A DNA stretch of 64,000 bases from IMG/VR virus record IMGVR_UViG_3300046522_000297, positions 1 to 64,000 of that record; one strand, written 5' to 3'. This DNA comes from a virus. Made by a program: the position numbers and the translations under genes. Position 1 is the first letter of the stretch. Each line of letters opens with the position of its first letter. Positions 33,985-42,322 of this stretch are shown in pieces. The notes under the pieces were generated by a model that worked only from the letters and a program-made list of their open reading frames with translations, was not told where the DNA came from and did no database searches.

Positions 33985-34320
33985 ACAGAAATGTGCTTCC
34001 GCTTAGTTCTCAATGAGTCTATCTATGATAGCGGGATTGAAAACTAGTATCGCAATTTCTTCGTTTTCAGTTTTGGCACGAGAGATTGTTTACCCTACAG
34101 ATTAGTGTTGCGGCTCCTATTGGTGGAGTGCAGGGCACTTTGACGTAGAATCGCAATCTTTCACGCCGGTGTTTTAATGTATCTAGTAGTAGAAACTACG
34201 GGGAGGATGCTACATCCTCCTATCGTATTTCGGTCGCAATGTACCCTTCGCTGCGCTCAGGTACTGCGAGACCGAGACCCCTGAGGTCCAACGAGATTAA
34301 AACACCACCCACCTTTTTTT
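33985..34320 (+). ncRNA. Structured non-coding RNA candidate
   Basis: About 330 nt without a gene behind a phage promoter. A long-range helix joins GGTGTTTTAAT (34168-34178) to ATTAAAACACC (34296-34306). Inside it GGAGGATG/CATCCTCC forms a hairpin with a 3-nt loop, and a TCGGTCGCA/TGCGAGACCGA helix encloses GTACC/GGTAC. The 5' half has GAAAAC/GTTTTC and CCGC/GCGG pairings. A T tract follows at 34313. I know no RNA family with this layout. Confidence 0.6.
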
Positions 34321-34341
34321 AACCAACGACAGAGAATAAGA

Positions 34342-34632
34342 ATGTCAGATATCCTTACTTCAGGTCAAAAACTTGTCGCAGACAATACTCCAACTGCGGA
34401 AGAGTCTACGAACAGTGACCAGTGGATCAAAAGCCGTCTGTGCTTCTGCAACGACGACGCACCTACGGACTGCCGTTTTCACAGCCCCAAAGAACAGGGA
34501 TGGGAACAATGCCCTAACACCGAAGCCGGCCGAGCTGGTAAAGCCAAAGGCCGATGGTTGTGGATGAGAAATCCTAACTTTGGTAAGATCAGCGAAGCAG
34601 CTGAAGAATCTCTCCTCGTCGATCCCGACTGA
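34342..34632 (+). CDS. Small cysteine-rich protein
   Basis: A 96-residue protein with CFCNDD, DCRFHSP and EQCPN (four or five Cys and one His, residues about 34-60), a likely zinc site. It follows the ncRNA at 33985 and may be translated from the same transcript. Function unknown. Confidence 0.6.
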   Translation: MSDILTSGQKLVADNTPTAEESTNSDQWIKSRLCFCNDDAPTDCRFHSPKEQGWEQCPNTEAGRAGKAKGRWLWMRNPNFGKISEAAEESLLVDPD

Positions 34633-34650
34633 TCAATAACCCTAGTAATT

Positions 34651-34660
34651 TTTGGTATAA
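34651..34660 (+). promoter_or_regulatory. Phage promoter motif TTTGGTATAA with 5' hairpin
   Basis: Exact motif followed by GCCGA (34670-34674) / TCGGC (34680-34684). It drives the lipoprotein gene. Confidence 0.75.
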
Positions 34661-34714
34661 ATATAGTAAGCCGAAAATATCGGCCTATTTTATAACTTAA
34701 CTTGAAAGAGAATT

Positions 34715-35230
34715 ATGCGCAAAATGAAATCCGCTCTCCTGAGCTCGGCCCTCCTCATGGTCGTTGCCGCTGCTCTGGCTCCGGTCGCCATGGTCGGCTG
34801 CTCCAAGCAGGAACCCGAGAAGGAGAAAAACCCGGTCGTGCCGGAAGGCCAACGCATCAGCTTCCAGGTTCTGGAAGACGCACGTTCGACCTCGTACGCC
34901 AACGGCGTCATCGTCGCCAAGACCTACGTCCGTGACAACCCGCGTCTGGACGGCATGAACGTCGTCGGCCACCCGGACCAGGTGCAATCGGATACCTGCC
35001 CCCAGGGTTCCGGCTGGACCAACGTCTCGGCCATGAAAACCGACACCGAAGTCCTGGACGCCAAAGGCAAACCGACCATCCACAAGGAAAAGCTGATCTG
35101 CAGCACTGTGTCGGCCAGCATCGGCTGTTTCCGTGAAGAAGACTTCAAGAAGTCGAAGTACTCGGGCCAGGAAGATCAGTGCAACGTTCACCTGCCGTTC
35201 CCGCTGCCGAAGCTGGTCGGCCGTGGCTAA
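34715..35230 (+). CDS. Lipoprotein, GC-rich codons
   Basis: A 171-residue protein with a type II signal peptide: basic MRKMK, hydrophobic LLSSALLMVVAAALAP and lipobox MVGC with Cys about 29, then a charged linker KQEPEKEK. The mature part has four further cysteines. Codons are strongly GC-biased. Lipidated phage proteins often act in superinfection exclusion or envelope modification; that role is only a possibility here. Confidence 0.75.
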   Translation: MRKMKSALLSSALLMVVAAALAPVAMVGCSKQEPEKEKNPVVPEGQRISFQVLEDARSTSYANGVIVAKTYVRDNPRLDGMNVVGHPDQVQSDTCPQGSGWTNVSAMKTDTEVLDAKGKPTIHKEKLICSTVSASIGCFREEDFKKSKYSGQEDQCNVHLPFPLPKLVGRG

Positions 35231-35253
35231 AAGAGCTTAGGCTCTACACTAGA

Positions 35254-35278
35254 AGGTGCCCTAGAGGCACCTTTTTTT
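35254..35278 (+). terminator. Intrinsic terminator
   Basis: AGGTGCC-CTAGA-GGCACCT followed by TTTTTT, after the lipoprotein gene. Confidence 0.85.
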
Positions 35279-35292
35279 ACCCTCAAATTAAG

Positions 35293-35326
35293 CTATAATA
35301 ATTACCCGCGTCGATAAAATCGACCG
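35293..35326 (+). promoter_or_regulatory. Promoter-like element with hairpin before nrdB
   Basis: AAGCTATAATAATT followed by CGTCGAT/ATCGAC hairpin. It repeats the promoter-hairpin layout but with CTATAAT instead of GGTATAA. Confidence 0.45.
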
Positions 35327-35381
35327 ATAGAATTCTAGCAACACCATAATAAATACTATAAAAATAAGAGAATAAGAACTG

Positions 35382-36437
35382 ATGGAACCGAAACTGAATC
35401 AGACGGCTGCAGCCGTTGAAGACGCACTGATCCCGAACATTCTTAAACCCACAGAGAGTCTCAAGGTGGTATATCCTGAGGCAATCGACTTTACCGAAAA
35501 GCAGCTAAAAGTGTTCTGGCTGCCCGGCGAAGTCAAGGTGGAAAAAGACATCCAGGATATCCGTGTTAATATGACTCCAGCCGAGAGACACGGCACCCTG
35601 ACTACCCTGAAGTTGTTTACTCTGTACGAGCTAAAAGCTGGCGCAGAATACTGGGGCGGTCGATTTAAACAGAGGTTCCCGACGCATGAACTTCAGCGTA
35701 TGGCCGCTACGTTCGCAATGTTCGAACTAGCAGTGCACAAGCCGTTTTATGCAAAGATCAATGAACTTCTGTTTTTAGATAACGATGATTTCTACGCAGC
35801 TTACAAACAGGATCCGGTCCTGAAAGCTCGTATGGACTTTATCGATCAGATCATCGATCATCAAGACGATCTGGTTTCGCTGGGTGGATTTTCCCTTATC
35901 GAGGGCGGTATCCTGTATAGTGCATTCGGATTCCTCAAGCACTTCCAATCGAGGGGTAAGAACAAAGCCCTAAACGTTGTACGTGGCATTAACTTCTCGG
36001 TACGTGATGAAAACCTGCACTCCATTGCCGGGGCTTGGACTTTCAGAAAACTACTGGCTGAGAAGAAGGAGTTGATGAGTGCTGAAGACTTTGCTGTGTA
36101 TTCGGCAGAGATCAAACAACTGGTCCTCCGAGCTGCAGAGCAGATTCTTCTGCATGAAAGCTACATTGTTGATGAGATCTTCTCCCAAGGGGAGATTGAA
36201 GGCATCACGTCTTTGCAACTGAAGAACTTTGTTAAGTCTCGTATTAACCTGGTTCTTGTCGAGCTCGGTTATGAAAAGCTGTATGAAGTTACTTATAACC
36301 CGATTGCTGAATGGTTTTACGATTCGATTAATTCGTTTACGTTTAATGATACTTTCAGCGGTGTTGGAAATAGCTATCACAGAGACTGGGATGAAACCAG
36401 CTTTGCCTGGACCCCCAAGAATAAGAAACAACAATAA
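35382..36437 (+). CDS. nrdB: Ribonucleotide reductase class I beta subunit
   Basis: A 351-residue ferritin-like subunit that houses the diiron-tyrosyl radical site. The ligand pattern ELAVHKPFY (Glu...His) and RDENLHSIAG (Glu-x2-His) is visible, with the helix IIDHQDDLVSLGGF between. It delivers the radical to NrdA to make dNTPs from NDPs. It lies 28 bp upstream of nrdA, the reverse of the common nrdA-nrdB order. Confidence 0.9.
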   Translation: MEPKLNQTAAAVEDALIPNILKPTESLKVVYPEAIDFTEKQLKVFWLPGEVKVEKDIQDIRVNMTPAERHGTLTTLKLFTLYELKAGAEYWGGRFKQRFPTHELQRMAATFAMFELAVHKPFYAKINELLFLDNDDFYAAYKQDPVLKARMDFIDQIIDHQDDLVSLGGFSLIEGGILYSAFGFLKHFQSRGKNKALNVVRGINFSVRDENLHSIAGAWTFRKLLAEKKELMSAEDFAVYSAEIKQLVLRAAEQILLHESYIVDEIFSQGEIEGITSLQLKNFVKSRINLVLVELGYEKLYEVTYNPIAEWFYDSINSFTFNDTFSGVGNSYHRDWDETSFAWTPKNKKQQ

Positions 36438-36465
36438 TACAATAACAAATAAATAGAATAAGAAT

Positions 36466-38163
36466 ATGGGTAAAACTGTTTACGATAAGCTTTCCGAAGA
36501 ACGCAAGAATCTCCAAGCAGCAGGACTAGTGCCTGAGTGGTACACCACCGCAGGGTGGCAGATGTTCAAAGAGAAGTACATGTACGAGACGTCGAATGTT
36601 AAGGAGCAGTTCGAACGAATCGCTAATACTGCTGCTAAGCATCTTCGGAAGATTGGCAAAGAAGAACTGGGTCGTGAGAAGTTCTTTGAACTTTTCTGGA
36701 AAGGTTGGCTCTCCCCAAGCACGCCGGTGCTGGGTAACATGGGTACTGACAGAGGTCTGCCTATCGCTTGCTCCGGAGGCAAGATTGGTGATTCCGTCTA
36801 TGATTTCTACGCAGCTCGATTGGAGACCGCAATCCTTACCAAAATGGGCTTCGGCACTTCCGGTTACTTCGGCGATGTTCGTCCTCGTGGCAGCTCGATC
36901 TCGGTAGGCGGTAAAGCTTCGGGTATGGTTCCGGTGTGGCAAGGGTTCATTGACGATATGCGCAAGATTACTCAAGGCCAGGCCCGTCGTGGCAGCTTTG
37001 CAGCATATCTGCCTATCGATCACGGAGACTTTGACGAAGCCGCAGACTATACCATGGCTGAGACTGACGATGCCAATATTGGTTGGGTGATTAAGAAGAG
37101 TTTCATCGAAGACCTGAACGATGGTCTGCCTGAAGCAACTCGACGCTTTCAGAAGTCTCTGAAGCTCAAGATGACGATGGGTAAGGGTTACTACTGCTTC
37201 ATCGACAAGATCAATGACAAACGTCCTCCGATGTATGTCAAGCATGGCCTGTATGTGAACGCTAGTAATCTTTGTGATGAGATCACCCTGTTCTCGGATA
37301 CCGACCATACTTTTACCTGCGTTCTGTCGTCCATGAACGTATCGAAGTGGGAAGAGTGGAAGGATACCGATGCCGTATATTGGGCTACCGTGTTCCTGGA
37401 TTGCGTGGTTGAAGAGTTCTTAGAGAAGGCTCGTAATATCCCGGGTCTGGAAAAGGCAGTTCGATTTACCGAGAAGGGTCGTGCATTAGGCCTGGGTCAG
37501 TGCGGTTATCATACCCTTCTGCAGAAGAAGCGTATCCCGTTCGAAGATATGCGTGCATATTTTCTGAACCGGGAAATTGCAAAGCACATTAACGCAGAGT
37601 CCCTGAAGGCCTCCCAGGATATGGCAGTATGGCTCGGTGAGCCGTTCTGGTGTGAAGGCTTCGGTGTTCGTAACACCCACCGTATTGCCATTGCACCTAC
37701 CAAGAGTACTGCACTGCTGATGGGCGGAGTTTCCGAGGGTATCAACCTCGACCCAGCAGTGATTTACACCCAGACTACTGCAGCGGGTGAAGTTGCCCGT
37801 ATCGTACCTGAATTCCTGGAGTACATGAAGGAAAAGGGTATGTACAACAAGGTTGTTATCAAACGCATCCTTGAAGCACGAGGTTCCGTACAGAGCGAAG
37901 ATTGGATCCCCGATGAAGATAAGAGGGTATTCAAGACGGCGTTCGAGATCAACCAAGAAGCCCATATCCGTCAAGCTTCCCAAAGAGCACCTGAGATTTG
38001 CCAGTGGCAATCTTTCAACCTGTCGTTCTCGGCAGAAGAGGATCCAGTTTGGATTGGTCATTGTCATCAGATGATCTTTGAAGATCCTAACATGCTTGGA
38101 GCTTATTACATTACGACTCAGTCGGGGGTAAGCGGCTCGAAGGAATGTGAGTCCTGTCAGTAA
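36466..38163 (+). CDS. nrdA: Ribonucleotide reductase class I alpha subunit
   Basis: A 565-residue catalytic subunit. It contains SPSTPVLGNMG (substrate-binding start with LPIACSGG, the first catalytic Cys), NLCDEITL (active-site Asn/Cys/Glu loop), GLGQCGYHTLLQ and the C-terminal redox tail ECESCQ. The ATP-cone N-terminal domain seems absent because the protein starts close to the catalytic barrel, so it may escape dATP inhibition. It is followed by a terminator. Confidence 0.9.
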   Translation: MGKTVYDKLSEERKNLQAAGLVPEWYTTAGWQMFKEKYMYETSNVKEQFERIANTAAKHLRKIGKEELGREKFFELFWKGWLSPSTPVLGNMGTDRGLPIACSGGKIGDSVYDFYAARLETAILTKMGFGTSGYFGDVRPRGSSISVGGKASGMVPVWQGFIDDMRKITQGQARRGSFAAYLPIDHGDFDEAADYTMAETDDANIGWVIKKSFIEDLNDGLPEATRRFQKSLKLKMTMGKGYYCFIDKINDKRPPMYVKHGLYVNASNLCDEITLFSDTDHTFTCVLSSMNVSKWEEWKDTDAVYWATVFLDCVVEEFLEKARNIPGLEKAVRFTEKGRALGLGQCGYHTLLQKKRIPFEDMRAYFLNREIAKHINAESLKASQDMAVWLGEPFWCEGFGVRNTHRIAIAPTKSTALLMGGVSEGINLDPAVIYTQTTAAGEVARIVPEFLEYMKEKGMYNKVVIKRILEARGSVQSEDWIPDEDKRVFKTAFEINQEAHIRQASQRAPEICQWQSFNLSFSAEEDPVWIGHCHQMIFEDPNMLGAYYITTQSGVSGSKECESCQ

Positions 38164-38167
38164 ACAC

Positions 38168-38190
38168 AGCCCTCTTCGGAGGGCTTTTTA
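38168..38190 (+). terminator. Intrinsic terminator
   Basis: AGCCCTC-TTCG-GAGGGCT followed by TTTTA, after nrdA. Confidence 0.8.
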
Positions 38191-38202
38191 TTTAGGTGTA
38201 TA

Positions 38203-38466
38203 ATGTCAAAAAGCAGATATGAGCAGCTAGTTGAAAGCTCATGGAAGTATACTTTTAGGCTACCCTTTCCACACAATCTTTGTTCTGATGTGATTTTAAG
38301 AGGGGATGAGAAAGTTAAATCCGTAGTAAGGTCTTATGCGGAGCTTGATATAAAGTTCGGCAATCTCGTAAGCATGTATTTGAATCTCGCCAAGGAAATT
38401 TCTACCTTGGAATCCGAGAATAAACTCTTAAAACAAATGCTATTAGAAAAGGAAAACAAAGAATGA
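38203..38466 (+). CDS. Hypothetical protein with coiled coil
   Basis: An 87-residue protein whose C-terminal third is a Leu/Glu/Lys coiled coil (LAKEISTLESENKLLKQM). It overlaps the next gene by ATGA. Function unknown. Confidence 0.6.
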   Translation: MSKSRYEQLVESSWKYTFRLPFPHNLCSDVILRGDEKVKSVVRSYAELDIKFGNLVSMYLNLAKEISTLESENKLLKQMLLEKENKE

Positions 38467-38753
38467 ACGCAGAACAATTCGCATACTGGGTCCAAGGTAA
38501 ATTTGAGGATCGTGAAATCGGCAACATCAGCCATGACGAAGCCTTGAAAATCATGAAGAGCATCAAGGAACATGTGGCTACGGTGTTTAAGAAGGTTACT
38601 CCTGAAGTGACCCAAGATCCTAACCGAAAGATCGATTTCGATGAATTGATTAAAAATGCGTTCCCTAAGGAAAAACCTCACAATCCCTTCGATTACGATA
38701 AAAGGGATTACTGGCTTAAACCCAAAGGCCCGCTTCCGGAGCTTACCTGCTAA
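38463..38753 (+). CDS. Hypothetical protein
   Basis: A 96-residue helical protein (MNAEQFAYWVQGKFEDREIG). It resembles small conserved phage proteins that begin with a 'eqfayWLqGf.E' type motif, but the function of those is unknown to me. It is coupled to the RuvC-like gene by TAATG. Confidence 0.6.
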   Translation: MNAEQFAYWVQGKFEDREIGNISHDEALKIMKSIKEHVATVFKKVTPEVTQDPNRKIDFDELIKNAFPKEKPHNPFDYDKRDYWLKPKGPLPELTC

Positions 38754-39289
38754 TGAGTGGCCCGACCTACGTATACCGGGTCGGAATTGATCCGGCCTGG
38801 AAAAACCTTGGTGTAGCTTTGGTTAAGGAGAATTTGGAAACCCACGAAATTACGTTGGTGAAATCCTGGGTTATGAATCCGTCTACCTTCAAATCCATTC
38901 CAGACTTCGTAGACGCTCTATGGAAAGAGGTGGTTGAAGCTTTTGATAAAGACGAAGGTGAGATACTGGCATCTGCTAATATCGAACGTTTCGTTGCCTA
39001 TGCCGGTGTTTCTACCGCAGAGACTGAAAACATCTGTATGATCATAGGTGCTTTGCAGTATCTATTCAAAGACAACGAGACGGGGCTCCACCGCGCTATC
39101 GACTGGAAGATGGATCTGGTAAAGGCGCTTCACAAGAAGAAGAAATTCGAGAACCCTAGCTCCAAGCTTGACAAGAAGTTCTCCATCGCTGCAGCTAAGG
39201 CGTGCTTGGATCACGAACACACGTTCTCCACTGACCATGAAGCCGATGCTACCTGCTTGGCTTGTTACCCAGTTATAATGAGAAAATGA
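38753..39289 (+). CDS. RuvC-like Holliday junction resolvase
   Basis: A 178-residue RNase H-fold nuclease. Acidic residues of the fold are visible: GIDPAWKNLG (first Asp), NIERFVAYAG (Glu) and TDHEADATCLA (the C-terminal DxxD-type pair). RuvC-type enzymes resolve branched DNA before packaging, so a role in phage DNA maturation is expected. It overlaps the next gene by ATGA. Confidence 0.75.
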   Translation: MSGPTYVYRVGIDPAWKNLGVALVKENLETHEITLVKSWVMNPSTFKSIPDFVDALWKEVVEAFDKDEGEILASANIERFVAYAGVSTAETENICMIIGALQYLFKDNETGLHRAIDWKMDLVKALHKKKKFENPSSKLDKKFSIAAAKACLDHEHTFSTDHEADATCLACYPVIMRK

Positions 39290-39555
39290 CCCCTGAAGAA
39301 GCAGAGCTAGCTAGAGGTGCTCACGAAACCCTGGCCAGAATACTTAAGAGTAACAAAGAAGCTGCCTGGCAGCGTCACTGTGACATCGCTCATGCCAACA
39401 TGGAGGGAGGACTCCTAAAATGGAAAGAAGCTAACGAGGCAGCTTGTAGAGTCATGATGAGCCTGTTCGGGGTAGATACTTCACCTCAATTTATAGAAGT
39501 CCTTAAACAAAGAGCACCTATTCCAAAGGCAATAGTTGAAACTCCGAAACAGTAA
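39286..39555 (+). CDS. Hypothetical protein
   Basis: An 89-residue helical protein (MTPEEAELARGAHETLARIL). ATG 39286 overlaps the resolvase stop codon (ATGA) and is preferred over an upstream TTG. No motif recognised. Confidence 0.6.
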   Translation: MTPEEAELARGAHETLARILKSNKEAAWQRHCDIAHANMEGGLLKWKEANEAACRVMMSLFGVDTSPQFIEVLKQRAPIPKAIVETPKQ

Positions 39556-39591
39556 TGATACAATTGCCTGATAATAATAAAGGATCTTAAT

Positions 39592-39948
39592 ATGTTTGAT
39601 TTTCTTAGCGGTATGTTAGGTGTGGTTTTCGGAAGAGTGAAATCGCCCCTGCCTACGCTGAAGCCCGAGCCTCCTAAATTCCAGGAAGTGTATCCTAATG
39701 GCGACGGAGAGTTTTCCGCAGTAGAAGTGAAAACCCCGTCTGTTTACACGGCTCCTAAGAAAGAGCCCACGGAAATAGAAAAAATGATTCAGCAATTTAA
39801 TCCCCGTCGTGATATGATTGTCATGAGCTACGCAAGACGTGATAAGCTTACTCCAGGCGAAAAGGATTGGCTGGATTCATTGGGTAACCGTGTACATTAC
39901 TTTACAGGCAACACATTGGTGAATTCGGCCATTGTAAGTTGCATGTAA
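39592..39948 (+). CDS. Hypothetical protein
   Basis: A 118-residue protein. A hydrophobic N terminus (MFDFLSGMLGVVFG) is followed by a Pro/Lys-rich linker and a helical C terminus (FNPRRDMIVMSYARRDKL). RBS AAAGGAT. Function unknown. Confidence 0.55.
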   Translation: MFDFLSGMLGVVFGRVKSPLPTLKPEPPKFQEVYPNGDGEFSAVEVKTPSVYTAPKKEPTEIEKMIQQFNPRRDMIVMSYARRDKLTPGEKDWLDSLGNRVHYFTGNTLVNSAIVSCM

Positions 39949-40003
39949 AATATTGTTACAAAATCTCTTCACAAATATAAAAGTAGTGCTATAATAAATG
40001 TAT

Positions 40004-40126
40004 ATGAACACTTTCAACACTAACCCCCATTTCTCAGCAATTAAAGCTTCCTTCAAGGCGGCCAATATTGTTGCGCCCGTGGTTTTTGTAAATTCGTATA
40101 ATAGTGAGGGGATCGGCGGAGCTTAA
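40004..40126 (+). CDS. Possible 40-residue protein
   Basis: A short ORF behind a GCTATAATAAATG promoter-like element, with no strong RBS. The middle is hydrophobic (NIVAPVVFVNSYN). A terminator follows at 40157, which supports a small independent transcription unit. Confidence 0.4.
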   Translation: MNTFNTNPHFSAIKASFKAANIVAPVVFVNSYNSEGIGGA

Positions 40127-40156
40127 TGTAACTCTACATTAGTTAGCTTTAACCGA

Positions 40157-40190
40157 ACCCACTCTCCCACAAGGTTAGTGGGTTTTTTGT
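40157..40190 (+). terminator. Intrinsic terminator
   Basis: ACCCACT/AGTGGGT stem followed by TTTTTTG. Confidence 0.7.
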
Positions 40191-40201
40191 TTTATAACTA
40201 T

Positions 40202-40276
40202 CGGAGTGTAGTCCAGTGGTAGGTCGCCTGCTTTGGGAGCAGGAACTCGAAGGTTCGATTCCTTCCACTCCGACCA
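40202..40276 (+). tRNA. tRNA-Pro (TGG)
   Basis: Acceptor CGGAGTG/CACTCCG, anticodon stem CCTGC/GCAGG with loop TTTGGGA, T-loop TTCGATT, CCA encoded. Confidence 0.9.
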
Positions 40277-40291
40277 AATTTAAGGGCAGCT

Positions 40292-40522
40292 ATGTTTTAT
40301 AGCGTAGTTGGTTTCGCAGTAATGATGTTAGCCATGTTGTACGTTACCATAGTATATGCCGTAGTGGCATTAAATACGCTAGGTGAATACAACATTGGCG
40401 GCGTACCTAATACCCTCCGTGCAAAAATCGGAGTTCTGGTAATAGGACTCGTAATAGGTGCGCTTTGGTGGAAGCTGATTCATAATCTTCCGTTTACAAT
40501 CCATATGTCTGTTAGCACATGA
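40292..40522 (+). CDS. Membrane protein
   Basis: A 76-residue protein with two hydrophobic helices (VGFAVMMLAMLYVTIVYAVV and KIGVLVIGLVIGALWW). It overlaps the next ORF by ATGA. Function unknown. Confidence 0.6.
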   Translation: MFYSVVGFAVMMLAMLYVTIVYAVVALNTLGEYNIGGVPNTLRAKIGVLVIGLVIGALWWKLIHNLPFTIHMSVST

Positions 40523-40644
40523 TTACTAAAATCGAGTTAGATAAAGATAACCGAATGCTTCGCATAGGCTTCGGTAAGAATGAAGGTAAATGGTTTATCC
40601 GTGTTGATCTTTGGACACACGGATATCGACTTACCGAGAAGTAA
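40519..40644 (+). CDS. Small hypothetical protein
   Basis: A 41-residue beta-rich ORF (MITKIELDKDNRMLRIGFG) coupled by ATGA to the membrane protein gene. A hairpin follows. Confidence 0.5.
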   Translation: MITKIELDKDNRMLRIGFGKNEGKWFIRVDLWTHGYRLTEK

Positions 40645-40650
40645 AATAAC

Positions 40651-40674
40651 TCCGGCATTTAAATAGATGCCGGA
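40651..40674 (+). terminator. Hairpin, possible terminator
   Basis: TCCGGCAT pairs with ATGCCGGA, followed by TATTAATA. It is a weak U tract, just before tRNA-Asn. Confidence 0.5.
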
Positions 40675-40693
40675 TATTAATAGAATACTAAGC

Positions 40694-40780
40694 TGTCCAG
40701 TGACCGGAACTGGCATCGGCCCCGGCTGTTAACCGGGTATGGAGTGAAATCCTTTGCAGGTTCGAAGCCTGCCTGGACAG
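40694..40780 (+). tRNA. tRNA-Asn (GTT) with long variable region, CCA not encoded
   Basis: Acceptor TGTCCAG/CTGGACA, anticodon arm CCCGG-CTGTTAA-CCGGG, T-arm GCAGG-TTCGAAG-CCTGC, discriminator G as in Asn tRNAs. The variable region is about 18 nt (TATGGAGTGAAATCCTTT), unusual for Asn. Confidence 0.75.
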
Positions 40781-40789
40781 CTTAGTGTT

Positions 40790-41356
40790 CTAACGTTTAA
40801 GTTTTAAATACTGTTTCCTGACAGCGTTGTCTGAAACCCCAAATTTAGTACCGAGAGTTGTCATAGGGATTTTCTGCACTTCAATAAGATCAATCAGGTC
40901 AACCGAATTCCAGTCCACCCTTCTACGCATAATAGCCGCACATTTGTTAGAGCAATACGAAAGGGTGCTAGATTTTTCTGAACCACATACCGGGCAACTA
41001 TCACGGATAGGGATAATGGAAACAGACCTACCGTTAGAGTTGAAATTAAAAAAGGACCTATCTAATCTGGAATAAGTTTCAGGAAGATCTGAAATGCCTG
41101 CGTGTACTTCTCGGTGGCAATTTGCACATAGGAGTATGCATTTATCAAGTTCATTCAGAATGGAGTCTAATTTAATTGGGTTAGCTACTATTTTACCGAA
41201 CGAGAATTCCTTCTGAGAAGGATCTATATGATGGAACTCTAAAGCCGAGTTACATTTATCGTAAAAACAGATTTGACATCTGTTACCCATAGCTTCGACT
41301 ATACGGGTTTTAGTTGATTGTCTCCAGTTTTTTACACGTTGTGACGAAGTTAGCAT
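40790..41356 (-). CDS. HNH homing endonuclease
   Basis: A 188-residue protein. Its HNH core has CQICFYDK, LEFHHIDPSQKE and LLCANCHREVHAG, followed by CPVCGSEKS and a C-terminal helix-turn-helix-like segment (IPMTTLGTKFGVSDNAVRKQYL) of the kind that reads DNA in GIY/HNH homing enzymes. It lies antisense between tRNA-Asn and tRNA-Ile and ends with TAG. Confidence 0.85.
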   Translation of the reverse strand: MLTSSQRVKNWRQSTKTRIVEAMGNRCQICFYDKCNSALEFHHIDPSQKEFSFGKIVANPIKLDSILNELDKCILLCANCHREVHAGISDLPETYSRLDRSFFNFNSNGRSVSIIPIRDSCPVCGSEKSSTLSYCSNKCAAIMRRRVDWNSVDLIDLIEVQKIPMTTLGTKFGVSDNAVRKQYLKLKR

Positions 41357-41438
41357 TTTATTGTTTTTGTAGTATTTCGAACCTTGAGTTGTATTTTAAC
41401 ATTTTATGTAATATAATTCAAGGTTCGAAAATAATAAG

Positions 41439-41515
41439 CCTGGAGTAGCTCAGCTGGTCAGAGCATTCGCTTGATAAGCGAAGGGTCAGTGGTTCAAGTC
41501 CACTCTCTAGGACCA
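41439..41515 (+). tRNA. tRNA-Ile (GAT)
   Basis: Acceptor CCTGGAG/CTCTAGG, anticodon arm TTCGC-TTGATAA-GCGAA, T-loop TTCAAGT, CCA encoded. Confidence 0.9.
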
Positions 41516-41541
41516 GATTAACCATAACTAGAGAGGTCAAA

Positions 41542-41793
41542 TTGAGATTGACGCCTAGAGGTATTGAACGAGGTCTCCCTCCTCGTTTTAAAGTAAAAAG
41601 TGATAAGTGGTATCCTTGCCCTGGATTTATAAAAGATCCTGTTCCCGGATCCCAAGAACGTAAAAGATTTGATAAGTGGCACAAGCGTTTAACTAAGGTT
41701 AGATCTCTAGGCAGGCCAGATCCTTCGAGGATATTTTGGAGAATGCATCCGGAAGCTTACGCAAAGATGACTGACGGGAAAACGCCGTGGTAA
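41542..41793 (+). CDS. Hypothetical basic protein
   Basis: An 83-residue basic protein with a TTG start behind GAGAGG (MRLTPRGIERGLPPRFK). It is rich in Arg, Lys, Pro and Trp and may bind nucleic acid. The next gene starts with GTG overlapping its stop. Confidence 0.5.
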   Translation: MRLTPRGIERGLPPRFKVKSDKWYPCPGFIKDPVPGSQERKRFDKWHKRLTKVRSLGRPDPSRIFWRMHPEAYAKMTDGKTPW

Positions 41794-42041
41794 AGAAGCC
41801 TGAATTTGGACCGGGTAAGAGAAGAGTGGATGTAGTTGATGCGTTTATAGAAAACCAGGGATCATATGATGTTCTTGTGAGTAGACCTAAAAATCTCCCA
41901 ATGGAATGGCTCAACGGAACCCTCGTTACCACTGGTAAAATTCTAGCGATGAGAGGAAACCTTGTGGAAACCAACCAGTACGTGTACAATGTACTCAGTT
42001 GGGACCTTAGTAACATCTCCCGACAAATGGAACTGTTTTAA
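41787..42041 (+). CDS. Hypothetical protein
   Basis: An 84-residue protein from GTG 41787, overlapping the previous stop. Basic N terminus (MVKKPEFGPGKRRVDVVDAF) and a beta-rich centre. No motif recognised. Confidence 0.5.
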   Translation: MVKKPEFGPGKRRVDVVDAFIENQGSYDVLVSRPKNLPMEWLNGTLVTTGKILAMRGNLVETNQYVYNVLSWDLSNISRQMELF

Positions 42042-42052
42042 TCGATTAACTC

Positions 42053-42147
42053 GGAAACGTTAGCCGAATCGGCATAGCGGCAGCTGCCTTGAAAGCAGAA
42101 GGCTCACGGGAGTGGGTGTGTGAGTTCGAGTCTCACCGTTTCCGCCA
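42053..42147 (+). tRNA. tRNA-Ser (TGA)
   Basis: Acceptor GGAAACG/CGTTTCC, anticodon loop CTTGAAA, long class II variable arm (GGCTCACGGGAGTGGGTG), discriminator G, CCA encoded. Confidence 0.9.
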
Positions 42148-42160
42148 TATAACTATAACA

Positions 42161-42259
42161 ATGACTAAACAAGTAAAACAACCAGCAGTACCTCAGATGA
42201 AACCTCTCGTATATGCAGTGAAGTGGATCTGTGAAAACTGGAAATATTTAGCGCGCTAA
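42161..42259 (+). CDS. Possible 32-residue peptide
   Basis: A short ORF between tRNA-Ser and tRNA-Tyr (MTKQVKQPAVPQMKPLVYA, ending WICENWKYLAR). No convincing RBS. It could be a real small protein. Confidence 0.35.
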   Translation: MTKQVKQPAVPQMKPLVYAVKWICENWKYLAR

Positions 42260-42322
42260 GCCGATAACGCAGCAATTGCGTTGATCTAAAACCGCACCCG
42301 ATCCGGCAGGGTGTAGAGTTCG

